Below the pieces are notes generated by a model, which saw only the letters and a program-made list of their open reading frames with translations, was not told the DNA's origin and ran no database searches. The translations under genes and the position numbers were made by a program. From positions 1 to 35,930 of the forward strand of contig DAIDEE010000043.1 of the NCBI GenBank assembly GCA_027308685.1: 35,930 nucleotides of DNA, in the 5' to 3' direction. Numbering within the stretch: the first letter of the stretch is position 1; each line of letters opens with the position of its first letter. Positions 23,610 to 31,589 of this stretch are shown here, one piece after another. This DNA is from Acidocella sp. Its GTDB lineage: Bacteria > Pseudomonadota > Alphaproteobacteria > Acetobacterales > Acetobacteraceae.

Positions 23610-24392
23610 ATGCTTGATTTGAATAACCTTACTCCTGAGCAATACCGCGCCCGTTACGAAGCGCTGCAGGCGCGGGCACGTTCGCGCGCCGCCGCACCAA
23701 AGCCGGTCGCGCTATTCGCAGAAATTCCGTCGGCGGATATCATCGAAACCGATACACTTCCGGCTGGCGCCTATGGGTATTTTCATTTGCCGCGCGGTAC
23801 CGGTGTGCGGATTATAAACGATAGCGGTACGGCGGGGGCCGCGTTTTTTATATGGAACGCCGATGAAACATCGGAGCGTTACAACGCTGGTGATACCGCA
23901 AAACTACAATGGACCACACGGCTGACCACGGGACGGGTGCTATTCTCGGACATGGGGCGGGTGCTTGCCTCCATCGTGGCCGATAGCGGCGCAGGGCATG
24001 ATACCATCATCGGCCCCAATTGCGCCCTGCAAACCGCCGGCCGCAACGGGCGTGACAATCTGCGGGCGGCAGCGGCCAAGTTTGGGCTTTCGCGGCGTGA
24101 CGTTGGGCCGGCGCTCTCATTATTTTCCCCGGTGGCGGTGGATGATACCGGCTGTATGCGCTGGCGTGGCAACCCACCCGTGGGTGCACAATTGGAGTTC
24201 CGCGCCGAGATGAACCTGCTGGTCGCACTCTCCAACACCCCTCATGCCCTTAGCCCGGTCCAGGAAGCGGCGGGGCCTGTAAGCTACATCATCTGGCGTA
24301 TGCCCGCTGCCGGCGCAGATGACTTGTGCCGTACTTTCACCGAGGAAGCGGCGCGCGGTTTTATCAATACCGACAAGGTGTTTGCCGCATGA
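23610..24392 (+). CDS. Urea-amidolyase-associated protein UAAP1, subunit of carboxyguanidine deiminase (CgdAB)
   Basis: The 260-residue protein has the DUF1989 fold seen in UAAP1. The segments FFIWNADETSERYNAGDT, LFSDMGRVLASIV and GHDTIIGPNC mark the active-site region. The metal-binding cysteine cluster present in the partner is missing here, which fits a heterodimer with one catalytic subunit. The UAAP1/UAAP2 pair, long annotated as urea-related, was shown to be carboxyguanidine deiminase, converting carboxyguanidine to allophanate and ammonia. It overlaps the second subunit gene by four bases (ATGA). Which of the names cgdA and cgdB applies to which subunit I cannot confirm, so no symbol is given. 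Confidence 0.9.
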   Translation: MLDLNNLTPEQYRARYEALQARARSRAAAPKPVALFAEIPSADIIETDTLPAGAYGYFHLPRGTGVRIINDSGTAGAAFFIWNADETSERYNAGDTAKLQWTTRLTTGRVLFSDMGRVLASIVADSGAGHDTIIGPNCALQTAGRNGRDNLRAAAAKFGLSRRDVGPALSLFSPVAVDDTGCMRWRGNPPVGAQLEFRAEMNLLVALSNTPHALSPVQEAAGPVSYIIWRMPAAGADDLCRTFTEEAARGFINTDKVFAA

Positions 24393-25009
24393 GCCGTATT
24401 ATCTCTGACATTTTTGTACCCGCCCGGGCCCCCTATTCTGCCGTGCTGAAAACCGGCCAGGTGATGCGTATTGTTGATTTGAAATCACAGCAGGCCGTGG
24501 ATGCGTTATTCTATAATGCCCATGATACCTCGGAACGTTATTCAGCGCAGGACACCCTGGCCGCCCAGGCCGCCGCGGGCGGCCGCTACGACCTCACCAT
24601 CGGCACGGTTTTGCTCTCCAACGAACTCCGGCCTTTGGTGAAACTGGTAGCTGATACCTGCGGTTTTCATGATACCTGTGCTGGGGCGTGTTCATGTGAA
24701 GCAAACACCGTGCGCTTCGGGCATGAGACGCGCTTCATGCACGCCTGCCGGGAAAATTTTCTGCTGCTGGCAGCCAGGCACGGCATGAGCAAACGCGATA
24801 TTGTCTCGAATGTAAATTTTTTTATGAACGTGCCGATCCGCCCGGATGGCGAACTGACGGTCGATGATGGTGTTTCGGCCCCCGGCGGCTACGTGGAATT
24901 GGAGGCGCTGATGGACACGCTGGTGCTCATCTCGAATTGCCCACAGGTGAACAACCCCTGTAACGGCTTCACACCCACACCCATTCAGATCATCATCAGC
25001 GAACCATAA
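24389..25009 (+). CDS. Urea-amidolyase-associated protein UAAP2, probable metal-binding subunit of carboxyguanidine deiminase
   Basis: The 206-residue DUF1989 protein shares YNAHDTSERYSAQDT with its partner. It adds a cysteine-rich segment C91-GFH-DTC-AGAC-SC (C91, H94, C97, C101, C103) and NNPCNGF near the C-terminus, likely metal ligands. With UAAP1 it should hydrolyse carboxyguanidine to allophanate. The ATG at 24389 overlaps the UAAP1 stop. Its own stop shares a base with the carboxylase start (TAATG), so four consecutive genes are translationally linked. The family assignment is firm; the functional statement rests on characterised homologues. Confidence 0.92.
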   Translation: MSRIISDIFVPARAPYSAVLKTGQVMRIVDLKSQQAVDALFYNAHDTSERYSAQDTLAAQAAAGGRYDLTIGTVLLSNELRPLVKLVADTCGFHDTCAGACSCEANTVRFGHETRFMHACRENFLLLAARHGMSKRDIVSNVNFFMNVPIRPDGELTVDDGVSAPGGYVELEALMDTLVLISNCPQVNNPCNGFTPTPIQIIISEP

Positions 25010-28000
25010 TGTTTACGAAGGTTCTCATTGCCAACCGCGGCGAGATACTCGCCCGCGTCAGCCGTACGTTGCGTGCGATGAACATCGCCTCTGTCGCGGT
25101 GTATTCCGATGCCGACCGTTTTGCGCCGCCCGTGCTGGCGGCGGATGAGGCGGTACGGATCGGCCCGCCCGCAGCGGCAGAGAGTTACCTCAACATCGAC
25201 GCCATTATTGCTGCCTGTCTGGCGACAGGAGCCCAAGCGGTGCATCCGGGCTATGGTTTTCTCTCCGAGCGGGTGGAATTTGCCGAACGTCTGGCGGCGG
25301 CAGGGATCAAATTCATTGGTCCGCGCCCAGCACATTTGCGCGACTTTGGCCTCAAGCATACGGCGCGTGAATTGGCCCGGCTTGCAGGTGTTCCCATGCT
25401 GCCCGGCACGGGTGTGTTGGCCGATGCTGCTGGCGCACTGCGCGAGGCGGCGCGTATCGGCTACCCGGTCATGCTGAAGAGTAGTGCCGGGGGCGGCGGA
25501 ATTGGCATGGTGCTATGTACCACTCCAGAGGAATTATCAGAGCGCTTTGCCTCGATCGCCCGTCTGGCTGTTAATAATTTTGGCAATGCCGCTTTGTTTT
25601 TGGAAAAATACGTATCCCGTGCACGCCATGTCGAGGTGCAAATTTTTGGCGATGGTAAAGGCGGCGTAGTGGCTTTGGGGGCCCGCGATTGTTCATTGCA
25701 ACGTCGCAATCAGAAAGTGGTTGAGGAGTCCCCTGCCCCTAATCTGCCCACGGTCACGCTTGCCGCTTTGCAGGATGCTGCCGTCGCGCTGGCTGGGTCA
25801 GTGAATTACGAATCCGCTGGCACTGTGGAATTTGTTTATGACGCACAGGCGCAAAAATTCTACTTCCTGGAAGTAAATACACGCTTGCAGGTTGAGCATG
25901 GCGTGACCGAGGAAGTTTACGGCGTGGACCTGGTGCGCTGGATGGTCGAGCAGGCAGCGGGCGAATTCACACTGCCGCGCGCACTCTCGCCGCAAGGTGC
26001 AGCCGTGGAGGTACGGGTATATGCCGAGAACCCGGCGGAAAATTTTGTCCCCTGCGCTGGTATCCTTACCGCCTTTGCTCCGGGTCCAGGTTTGCGCGTG
26101 GATACATGGGTGGCGGCAGGAACGGCGATTTCTCCCTATTATGATCCGATGCTGGCCAAGTTCATTGCCACCGGGGCGACACGCGATGAAGCGTTAGTGA
26201 AAATGCGAACAGCCCTTTCGCAGAGTACGTTATTCGGTATCGAGACGAATCTGGGTTACTTGCAGGAGGTGTTAGCACTTCCGGAATTTTGCGCCGGCGA
26301 GATGACAACGCGCACGCTGGCGCACTATACTTATATGCCGCGCAGCGTTGCAGTGCTGGATGGCGGTGCCTTATCCAGTTTGCAATCCTTGCCTGGTCGC
26401 CTTGGCTTTTGGGAAGTCGGGGTGCCACCTTCCGGCCCGATGGATGACCGCAGCCATGCTCTGGCAAACGCGCTATTGGGCAATCCAGCTTCTGCCGCCG
26501 CGCTGGAAATCACCCACACCGGCCCGACGCTGCGCTTCAACACCGCTACCACCATCGCGCTGACAGGGGCTGCCATGGCGGCGGCGTTGGATGGTACAAC
26601 AGTACCATTGTTTGTGCCGGTGCCGGTGCAGGCGGGGCAGATTCTCACACTGGGCAGCATTACAGGGCCCGGTCAGCGCAGCTATCTGGCGGTAAGCGGC
26701 GGTTTTGCGGTGCCGGATTACCTGGGCAGCAGTGCCACCTTCACGCTCGGTGGCTTTGGGGGGCATAATGGCGGGGCGCTACGCACCGGTGATACATTGC
26801 GCCTCAACGTGCCTCTGCCATTACCAGCGCATATCCCGGCAGAACGGCCCGTGCTCACGCATCAATGGCAGCTTGCCGTGCGGTATGGCCCGCACGGCGC
26901 CCCTGATTTTTTCAATGCCGATGATATTGAAGTTCTGTTTTCATCCACCTACGAAGTTCACCACAACTCTGCCCGCACCGGCGTCCGTTTGATCGGCCCT
27001 AAGCCGAATTGGGCACGCGCTGATGGTGGTGAGGCCGGGCTGCATCCTTCCAACATCCACGACAACGCTTACGCGGTCGGCGCCATCGACTTCACCGGCG
27101 ACATGCCGATTCTGCTCGGGCCAGACGGCCCCTCGCTTGGTGGGTTTGTTTGTCCGGCGGTGGTGACCCGTAACGACCTCTGGAAACTGGGACAACTCAA
27201 GCCCGGCGATACGGTAAGGTTTGTCCGCAGCGACGCCGCGCCGGCCATTATCGAGACCCGTAAGGACACGGTCATCCGGCGCGCCGGCGACGAGAATATC
27301 CTGATCGAATTCGGCGACATGAAGCTGGATTTCGCGTTGCGTTTGCGTGCACAGGCATTGCGTGACGCACTGCAGGCCGAAAATATGCCCGGTGTTATCG
27401 ACCTTACACCGGGCATTCGTTCATTACAGGTTCATTTTGATTCCACCACAACGAATGTGGCAAAAATCACTGCGGCGGTGGACTGCATATTGCCGCACCT
27501 GCCAGCCCCCGAGGATATGGTGGTGGAGGCCCGCACGCTTTATCTGCCACTTTCCTGGAATGATTCTCAAATTCGCCTGGCGATGCGAAAATATCAGGAA
27601 ACAACCCGCCCGGATGCCCCGTGGTGCCCCGACAATATCGAGTTTATCCGCCGCATCAACGGGCTTTCGAGCATCGACGAGGTGAAGCGAATTATCTTTG
27701 CTGCCTCCTACGTGGTTCTGGGTCTGGGCGATGTGTATCTCGGAGCGCCAGTGGCAACACCGTACGACCCGCGCCACCGTTTGGTGACCACCAAATATAA
27801 CCCGGCACGCCCATGGACACCGCAAAACGCTGTCGGGATCGGTGGGGCTTATATGTGCGTCTATGGTATGGAAGGGCCGGGTGGTTATCAGCTTTTTGGC
27901 CGTACCATTCAGGTATGGGATACCCACCGGTGTGCAGTACCTTTTGAAAAACCCTGGTTACTGCGGCATTTTGATCAAATTCGCTTTGTCGAAGTCTCCG

Positions 28001-28470
28001 AGGCTGAGTTGCTTGACCTGCGCGAGGCATTTCCAAATGGGCGCTACATGCCGCGTATTGAGCAGACCACATTCTCACTGCGGGCGCATCTGGATTTTTG
28101 TGCCCAGAACGCCGGGAGCATTGGTGATTTTCAACGTACCCAACGCGCAGCCTTCGCCGCCGAGCGTGAGGCATGGATCGCCCGAGGGCTGCTCAGCTTC
28201 GACGAGCCAGACCTGCCGCCGCCGGTGCCTGAGGACACATTGCAGCCAGGAGCACGCAGCATCGCAGCCCTGGTGCCTGGTAGTGTCTGGCAAATCCTGA
28301 AGTCAGCGGGGGAGATGGTGGCCGCCGGCGAGCCGCTGATGATTCTGGAGTCCATGAAGATGGAAGTGCGCGTTCTTGCCCCTGCCGCCGGACGCTTGAC
28401 CAGCCTGAGTGCCACCCCGGGCCAAGCCGTGCGCGCCGGCCAGCGGCTAGGCGTTATTGAACCGGAGTAA
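25009..28470 (+). CDS. Biotin-dependent guanidine carboxylase (urea carboxylase family)
   Basis: The 1153-residue protein has four parts. Biotin carboxylase spans 1-445 (GGGGIGM 161-167, VEVQIFGDG 208-216, EVNTRLQVEH 288-297). An AHS2/KipA-type domain spans about 455-740 (PSGPMDD). An AHS1/KipI-type domain spans about 755-985 (PGIRSLQVHF, DPRHRL, GIGGAYMCVYGMEGPGGYQ). A C-terminal biotinyl domain carries K1117 in ESMKME. It uses ATP and bicarbonate to make carboxyguanidine, or allophanate if urea is the substrate. Length and order match urea/guanidine carboxylases, not the fused urea amidolyase. Riboswitch and UAAP pair point to guanidine. The two activities differ by few active-site residues; I did not assign those with certainty. 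Confidence 0.95.
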   Translation: MFTKVLIANRGEILARVSRTLRAMNIASVAVYSDADRFAPPVLAADEAVRIGPPAAAESYLNIDAIIAACLATGAQAVHPGYGFLSERVEFAERLAAAGIKFIGPRPAHLRDFGLKHTARELARLAGVPMLPGTGVLADAAGALREAARIGYPVMLKSSAGGGGIGMVLCTTPEELSERFASIARLAVNNFGNAALFLEKYVSRARHVEVQIFGDGKGGVVALGARDCSLQRRNQKVVEESPAPNLPTVTLAALQDAAVALAGSVNYESAGTVEFVYDAQAQKFYFLEVNTRLQVEHGVTEEVYGVDLVRWMVEQAAGEFTLPRALSPQGAAVEVRVYAENPAENFVPCAGILTAFAPGPGLRVDTWVAAGTAISPYYDPMLAKFIATGATRDEALVKMRTALSQSTLFGIETNLGYLQEVLALPEFCAGEMTTRTLAHYTYMPRSVAVLDGGALSSLQSLPGRLGFWEVGVPPSGPMDDRSHALANALLGNPASAAALEITHTGPTLRFNTATTIALTGAAMAAALDGTTVPLFVPVPVQAGQILTLGSITGPGQRSYLAVSGGFAVPDYLGSSATFTLGGFGGHNGGALRTGDTLRLNVPLPLPAHIPAERPVLTHQWQLAVRYGPHGAPDFFNADDIEVLFSSTYEVHHNSARTGVRLIGPKPNWARADGGEAGLHPSNIHDNAYAVGAIDFTGDMPILLGPDGPSLGGFVCPAVVTRNDLWKLGQLKPGDTVRFVRSDAAPAIIETRKDTVIRRAGDENILIEFGDMKLDFALRLRAQALRDALQAENMPGVIDLTPGIRSLQVHFDSTTTNVAKITAAVDCILPHLPAPEDMVVEARTLYLPLSWNDSQIRLAMRKYQETTRPDAPWCPDNIEFIRRINGLSSIDEVKRIIFAASYVVLGLGDVYLGAPVATPYDPRHRLVTTKYNPARPWTPQNAVGIGGAYMCVYGMEGPGGYQLFGRTIQVWDTHRCAVPFEKPWLLRHFDQIRFVEVSEAELLDLREAFPNGRYMPRIEQTTFSLRAHLDFCAQNAGSIGDFQRTQRAAFAAEREAWIARGLLSFDEPDLPPPVPEDTLQPGARSIAALVPGSVWQILKSAGEMVAAGEPLMILESMKMEVRVLAPAAGRLTSLSATPGQAVRAGQRLGVIEPE

Positions 28471-28474
28471 CAAC

Positions 28475-30250
28475 ATGATCCCCGAATTATTGGAAATTCC
28501 CGCCCTGCACGCCGCCTTTGCCGCCGGGTTAACGCCTGCGGCACTTGTGGACTCGCTCTACGATCGCATCGAAGCCTGGCCTGACAAAACGGTGTTTATC
28601 TCGCTGGTGCCGCGCGAGGATGCGCTGGCGGTGGCTCATAGCATGGATATGTCTCTGCCGCTGGCCGGAATCCCTTTTGTGGTGAAGGACAATATCGATG
28701 TGGCGGGGATACCCACCACCGCCGCCTGCCCGGATTTTGCCTATATTCCCACGGCGGACGCCACGGTGGTGGCCAGGCTACGCGCCGCGGGGGCGATATT
28801 GCTGGGCAAAGCAAATCTGGACCAGTTCGCCACCGGATTGAACGGCACGCGCTCCCCCTATGGAGCACCACGCTCAGTGTTCAATGCTGATTACATATCT
28901 GGCGGCTCGTCCTCGGGTTCGGCGGTGGCAGTGGCGGCGGGGCTGGCGGCATTCGCACTGGGCACCGATACCGCCGGCTCTGGCCGTGTCCCCGCCGCGT
29001 GCAATAACATTGTAGGGTTGAAGCCCAGCATCGGGCTGATCCCCGCCACTGGCGTGGTACCCGCCTGCAAGAGCCTCGATTGCGTGGCGGTATTCGCCAA
29101 TTCCGCCGCCGATGCCATGGCGGTGCTGCAAGCCGCGCAAGGGTTTGACGCGGCAGACGCTTATTCCCGCGCGGCGCACACCGTGACATTACCGGCCGTT
29201 CCAAGGGTGGGCGTTCTGGCAGCCCGAGACCGCGATTTTGCGGGCGATGAAGCCGCCGCTGCGCTCTATCAAGCCGCCGTTCAACAGGCCGCAACACTTG
29301 GCTGGGCGGTGCAGGAGATCGACTACGCGCCATTTCGTAACATCGCCGCATTACTTTACGGCGGCGCTTACGTTGCTGAACGCCTGGCCGCGGTGAAAGC
29401 ATTTTATGATGTGCACGCCGCTTCATTCGAGCCTACAGTGCGCGAGATTATTGGCGGTGCCCGAAGATTTTCTGCAACCGACGCCTTTGCCGACATCTAC
29501 AAGGTGCAGGCCTTGCGCCATGCCGCTCTGGCCGAACTGGCTAGGGTCGACGCATTACTTCTTCCCACGGCCCCCACCATCTTCACCGTGGCGCAGATGC
29601 AGGAACAGCCGATCGCTCATAATTCGACACTGGGGCTTTACACCAATTTTGTGAACCTGCTCGACCTTGCGGCCATCGCCCTGCCTGCCGGGTTTCGCAG
29701 CACCGGTTTGCCTTTTGGCGTCAGCATTATCGGCCCGGCATTTTCTGAAGCCTCACTGGCAGGTTACGCCAGCACCTTGCACGCGGCACTAGGTGCGGGA
29801 GCCGGGCTGTGCCGCGCAACGCCACATTCAAGTTTTATTCAGCCGGAGCCTGAGGACGTGATGCTGGTGGTGGCTGGGGCGCATCTGAGCGGGATGGTTC
29901 TCAACCATGAGTTGGTCAATCTCGGTGCCCGGCGGGTATCCACCACCACGACCGCCCCCGACTACAAGCTTTACGCGCTGCCTACCACACCGCCGAAGCC
30001 TGGTTTGGTGCGTAGCCCTGGCTTCATGGGCACAGGCATTGCCGTGGAGATGTGGGCGCTAACACCAGAGGCTTTTGGTCGGTTCGTGGCGGCGTTACCG
30101 GCCCCTATGGGGATTGGCCGGGTCAGCTTGGCCGATGGAACGGTTCACCCAGGATTTTTGTGCGAGGCTTACGCCTTGGCGGGAGCCACCGACATCACCG
30201 AACACGGTGGCTGGCGGGCCTATTTGAAATCTCGTCAAAGCATCATGTGA
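28475..30250 (+). CDS. atzF: Allophanate hydrolase
   Basis: The 591-residue protein is an amidase-signature enzyme with the Ser-cisSer-Lys triad: K71 in VVKDNIDV, the GGSSSGSA loop (143-150), and nucleophile S169 in GTDTAGSG. A C-terminal domain of about 120 residues (MLVVAGAHLSGMVLNHELVNLGAR to the end) is the AtzF/DUR1,2 decarboxylation domain that completes allophanate breakdown to ammonia and carbon dioxide. I chose the ATG at 28475, with GGAG seven to eight bases upstream and only four bases after the carboxylase stop. It ends the operon and finishes the guanidine-to-ammonia route. Confidence 0.95.
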   Translation: MIPELLEIPALHAAFAAGLTPAALVDSLYDRIEAWPDKTVFISLVPREDALAVAHSMDMSLPLAGIPFVVKDNIDVAGIPTTAACPDFAYIPTADATVVARLRAAGAILLGKANLDQFATGLNGTRSPYGAPRSVFNADYISGGSSSGSAVAVAAGLAAFALGTDTAGSGRVPAACNNIVGLKPSIGLIPATGVVPACKSLDCVAVFANSAADAMAVLQAAQGFDAADAYSRAAHTVTLPAVPRVGVLAARDRDFAGDEAAAALYQAAVQQAATLGWAVQEIDYAPFRNIAALLYGGAYVAERLAAVKAFYDVHAASFEPTVREIIGGARRFSATDAFADIYKVQALRHAALAELARVDALLLPTAPTIFTVAQMQEQPIAHNSTLGLYTNFVNLLDLAAIALPAGFRSTGLPFGVSIIGPAFSEASLAGYASTLHAALGAGAGLCRATPHSSFIQPEPEDVMLVVAGAHLSGMVLNHELVNLGARRVSTTTTAPDYKLYALPTTPPKPGLVRSPGFMGTGIAVEMWALTPEAFGRFVAALPAPMGIGRVSLADGTVHPGFLCEAYALAGATDITEHGGWRAYLKSRQSIM

Positions 30251-30339
30251 CCGCCGAAGCAGACTTTTACAATTTGTCGGAGAACGCGACCACCTTGGCC
30301 GAAGATGGCACCAACCGGCTGACTCTGAGGGTGCATCGC

Positions 30340-30485
30340 CCGCCACGCGCTTCTTGGTTACCGTCCAACCCGCGTTGCGCAGCAGAGCGATGACACGCCG
30401 GTAGCCATACCGACCAAACCAGCGCGCGAGTGCAATGATGTCGCAAGCCAAGGCGGCCGCATCATCAGCGATGATCAGATCTCGA
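30340..30485 (-). pseudogene. Decayed IS3-family transposase (OrfB) fragment
   Basis: Reading leftward from about 30485, the frame gives YRDLIIADDAAALACD, then IIALARWFGRYGYRRV and IALLRNAGWTVTKKRV. This matches the conserved part of IS3-type OrfB just before the 'RIWRREGLKVP' segment. The match breaks at about 30340, a stop precedes it, and no catalytic DDE domain or inverted repeats follow. The remaining bases of the 330-base gap (30251-30580) show no gene. It marks a past insertion at the end of the guanidine operon. Confidence 0.7.
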
Positions 30486-30580
30486 TACCATCACACACGC
30501 CCTACACCAGCAAGGCTGATTGCCCGGGGGCACAATGTTACAAACGCTCGCGTGCCCCATGAGCCGCCGCGGCCGCCGCT

Positions 30581-31456
30581 TCATACCGCTCCGGTCAGCT
30601 TATCTTGGGTCCTGGTCTCAAAATCGCTAGCATCATGTCGCTCACGTAACTGAGTAGCGAGATCGCCGGTCGCTCGATTAACCATCCGGCCACGTTGAAC
30701 AGCCGGTCGCTGCCAAATGACATCAGCCCAGCGCTGAACATTTGGGTAATCCTGCACCTGCAAAAACTCTGCGGCCTCGTAAAGCCAGCCTTTCACAAGA
30801 CCACCGTACCATGGCCACACCGCCATATCCGCGATCATATAATCGCTACCGGCCAGATACGGGCGCTCCGCCAGACGGCGATTAAGAACATCAAGCTGCC
30901 GCTTTACCTCCATCGCAAACCGGTCAATGGCATATTCAATTTTGAAGGGCGCGTAGGCATAAAAATGCCCAAATCCACCACCCAGATAAGGGGCGCTGCC
31001 CATCTGCCAGAATAACCACGACAGGCATTCTGCCCGGGCTCCGATATCAACCGGCAAAAACGCCCCGAATTTTTCCGCCAGGTACATCAAAATAGCCCCG
31101 GATTCAAAAACCCGGACAGGGGACGGACCGCTGCGATCAATCAGGGCAGGAATTTTAGAGTTCGGATTGGCCGCAACAAAGCCGCTGGAGAATTGCTCAC
31201 CTTCGTTGATTTTGATCAACCACGCATCATACTCCGCCCCTTGGTGGCCCAACGCCAGCAACTCCTCCAACATCACCGTGACCTTCTGGCCATTTGGCGT
31301 GGCAAGAGAGTAAAGTTGCAGCGGATGAATACCTACCGGTAGTTCTTTCTCATGTGTCGGCCCGGCAACCGGGCGGTTAATGCTGGCGAACTGGCCACCA
31401 TTTTCCTTGTGCCATATCCAAATTTTCGGTGGCGTGTAGGCAGACGCATCGCTCAT
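30581..31456 (-). CDS. yghU: Glutathione S-transferase of the YghU type
   Basis: The 291-residue protein has an N-terminal arm (TPPKIWIWHKENGGQFASINRPVAGPTHEKELPVG, split by loops), then a thioredoxin-like GST-N domain. The latter contains LYSLATPNGQKVTVMLEELLALG, NPNSKIPALID and FESGAILMYLAEKFG. A helical GST-C domain includes YLAGSDYMIADMAVWPWYGG. The TPNGxKVTIMLEE and WKxENGG-like features are specific to YghU/YfcG disulfide-bond oxidoreductases, which reduce disulfides using two bound glutathiones and no catalytic cysteine. The start at 31456 gives the conserved family N-terminus. No operon partner; a hairpin lies 33 bases upstream. Confidence 0.94.
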   Translation of the reverse strand: MSDASAYTPPKIWIWHKENGGQFASINRPVAGPTHEKELPVGIHPLQLYSLATPNGQKVTVMLEELLALGHQGAEYDAWLIKINEGEQFSSGFVAANPNSKIPALIDRSGPSPVRVFESGAILMYLAEKFGAFLPVDIGARAECLSWLFWQMGSAPYLGGGFGHFYAYAPFKIEYAIDRFAMEVKRQLDVLNRRLAERPYLAGSDYMIADMAVWPWYGGLVKGWLYEAAEFLQVQDYPNVQRWADVIWQRPAVQRGRMVNRATGDLATQLRERHDASDFETRTQDKLTGAV

Positions 31457-31489
31457 TATCAGGGTCCCTGCAGTAGTGTCTGCTATCGT

Positions 31490-31519
31490 CTAGCCCTTGA
31501 CCATGAAGTCAAGGGCTAG
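31490..31519. repeat. Perfect 12-bp inverted repeat upstream of yghU
   Basis: CTAGCCCTTGAC (31490-31501) and GTCAAGGGCTAG (31508-31519) are perfect complements around the six-base loop CATGAA. No T-run follows on either strand, so it is either an operator for a dimeric regulator of yghU or an RNA hairpin behind the autotransporter gene. Confidence 0.6.
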
Positions 31520-31566
31520 GCCGATCATCGAAGTCTTGGGCCTCAAAAAGCCAGGCGCCGTATCCG

Positions 31567-31588
31567 GTCAGCCCCTGCCGGGGCCGAC
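31567..31588 (-). terminator. Candidate hairpin terminator of the autotransporter gene
   Basis: GCCCC (31571-31575) and GGGGC (31580-31584) enclose TGCC, with an outer GTC/GAC pair. It lies immediately after the autotransporter stop (31590-31592) in its direction of transcription. It has no T-run, so efficiency is uncertain. Confidence 0.4.
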
Positions 31589-31589
31589 G

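Noticed and set aside
25009-28470. Naming the carboxylase as plain urea carboxylase
   Set aside because: Guanidine-I riboswitch and UAAP1/UAAP2 pair indicate guanidine; urea activity as a side reaction cannot be excluded.
30052-30393. Plus-strand open frame overlapping the end of allophanate hydrolase
   Set aside because: It is a shifted frame of the hydrolase running into transposase debris.
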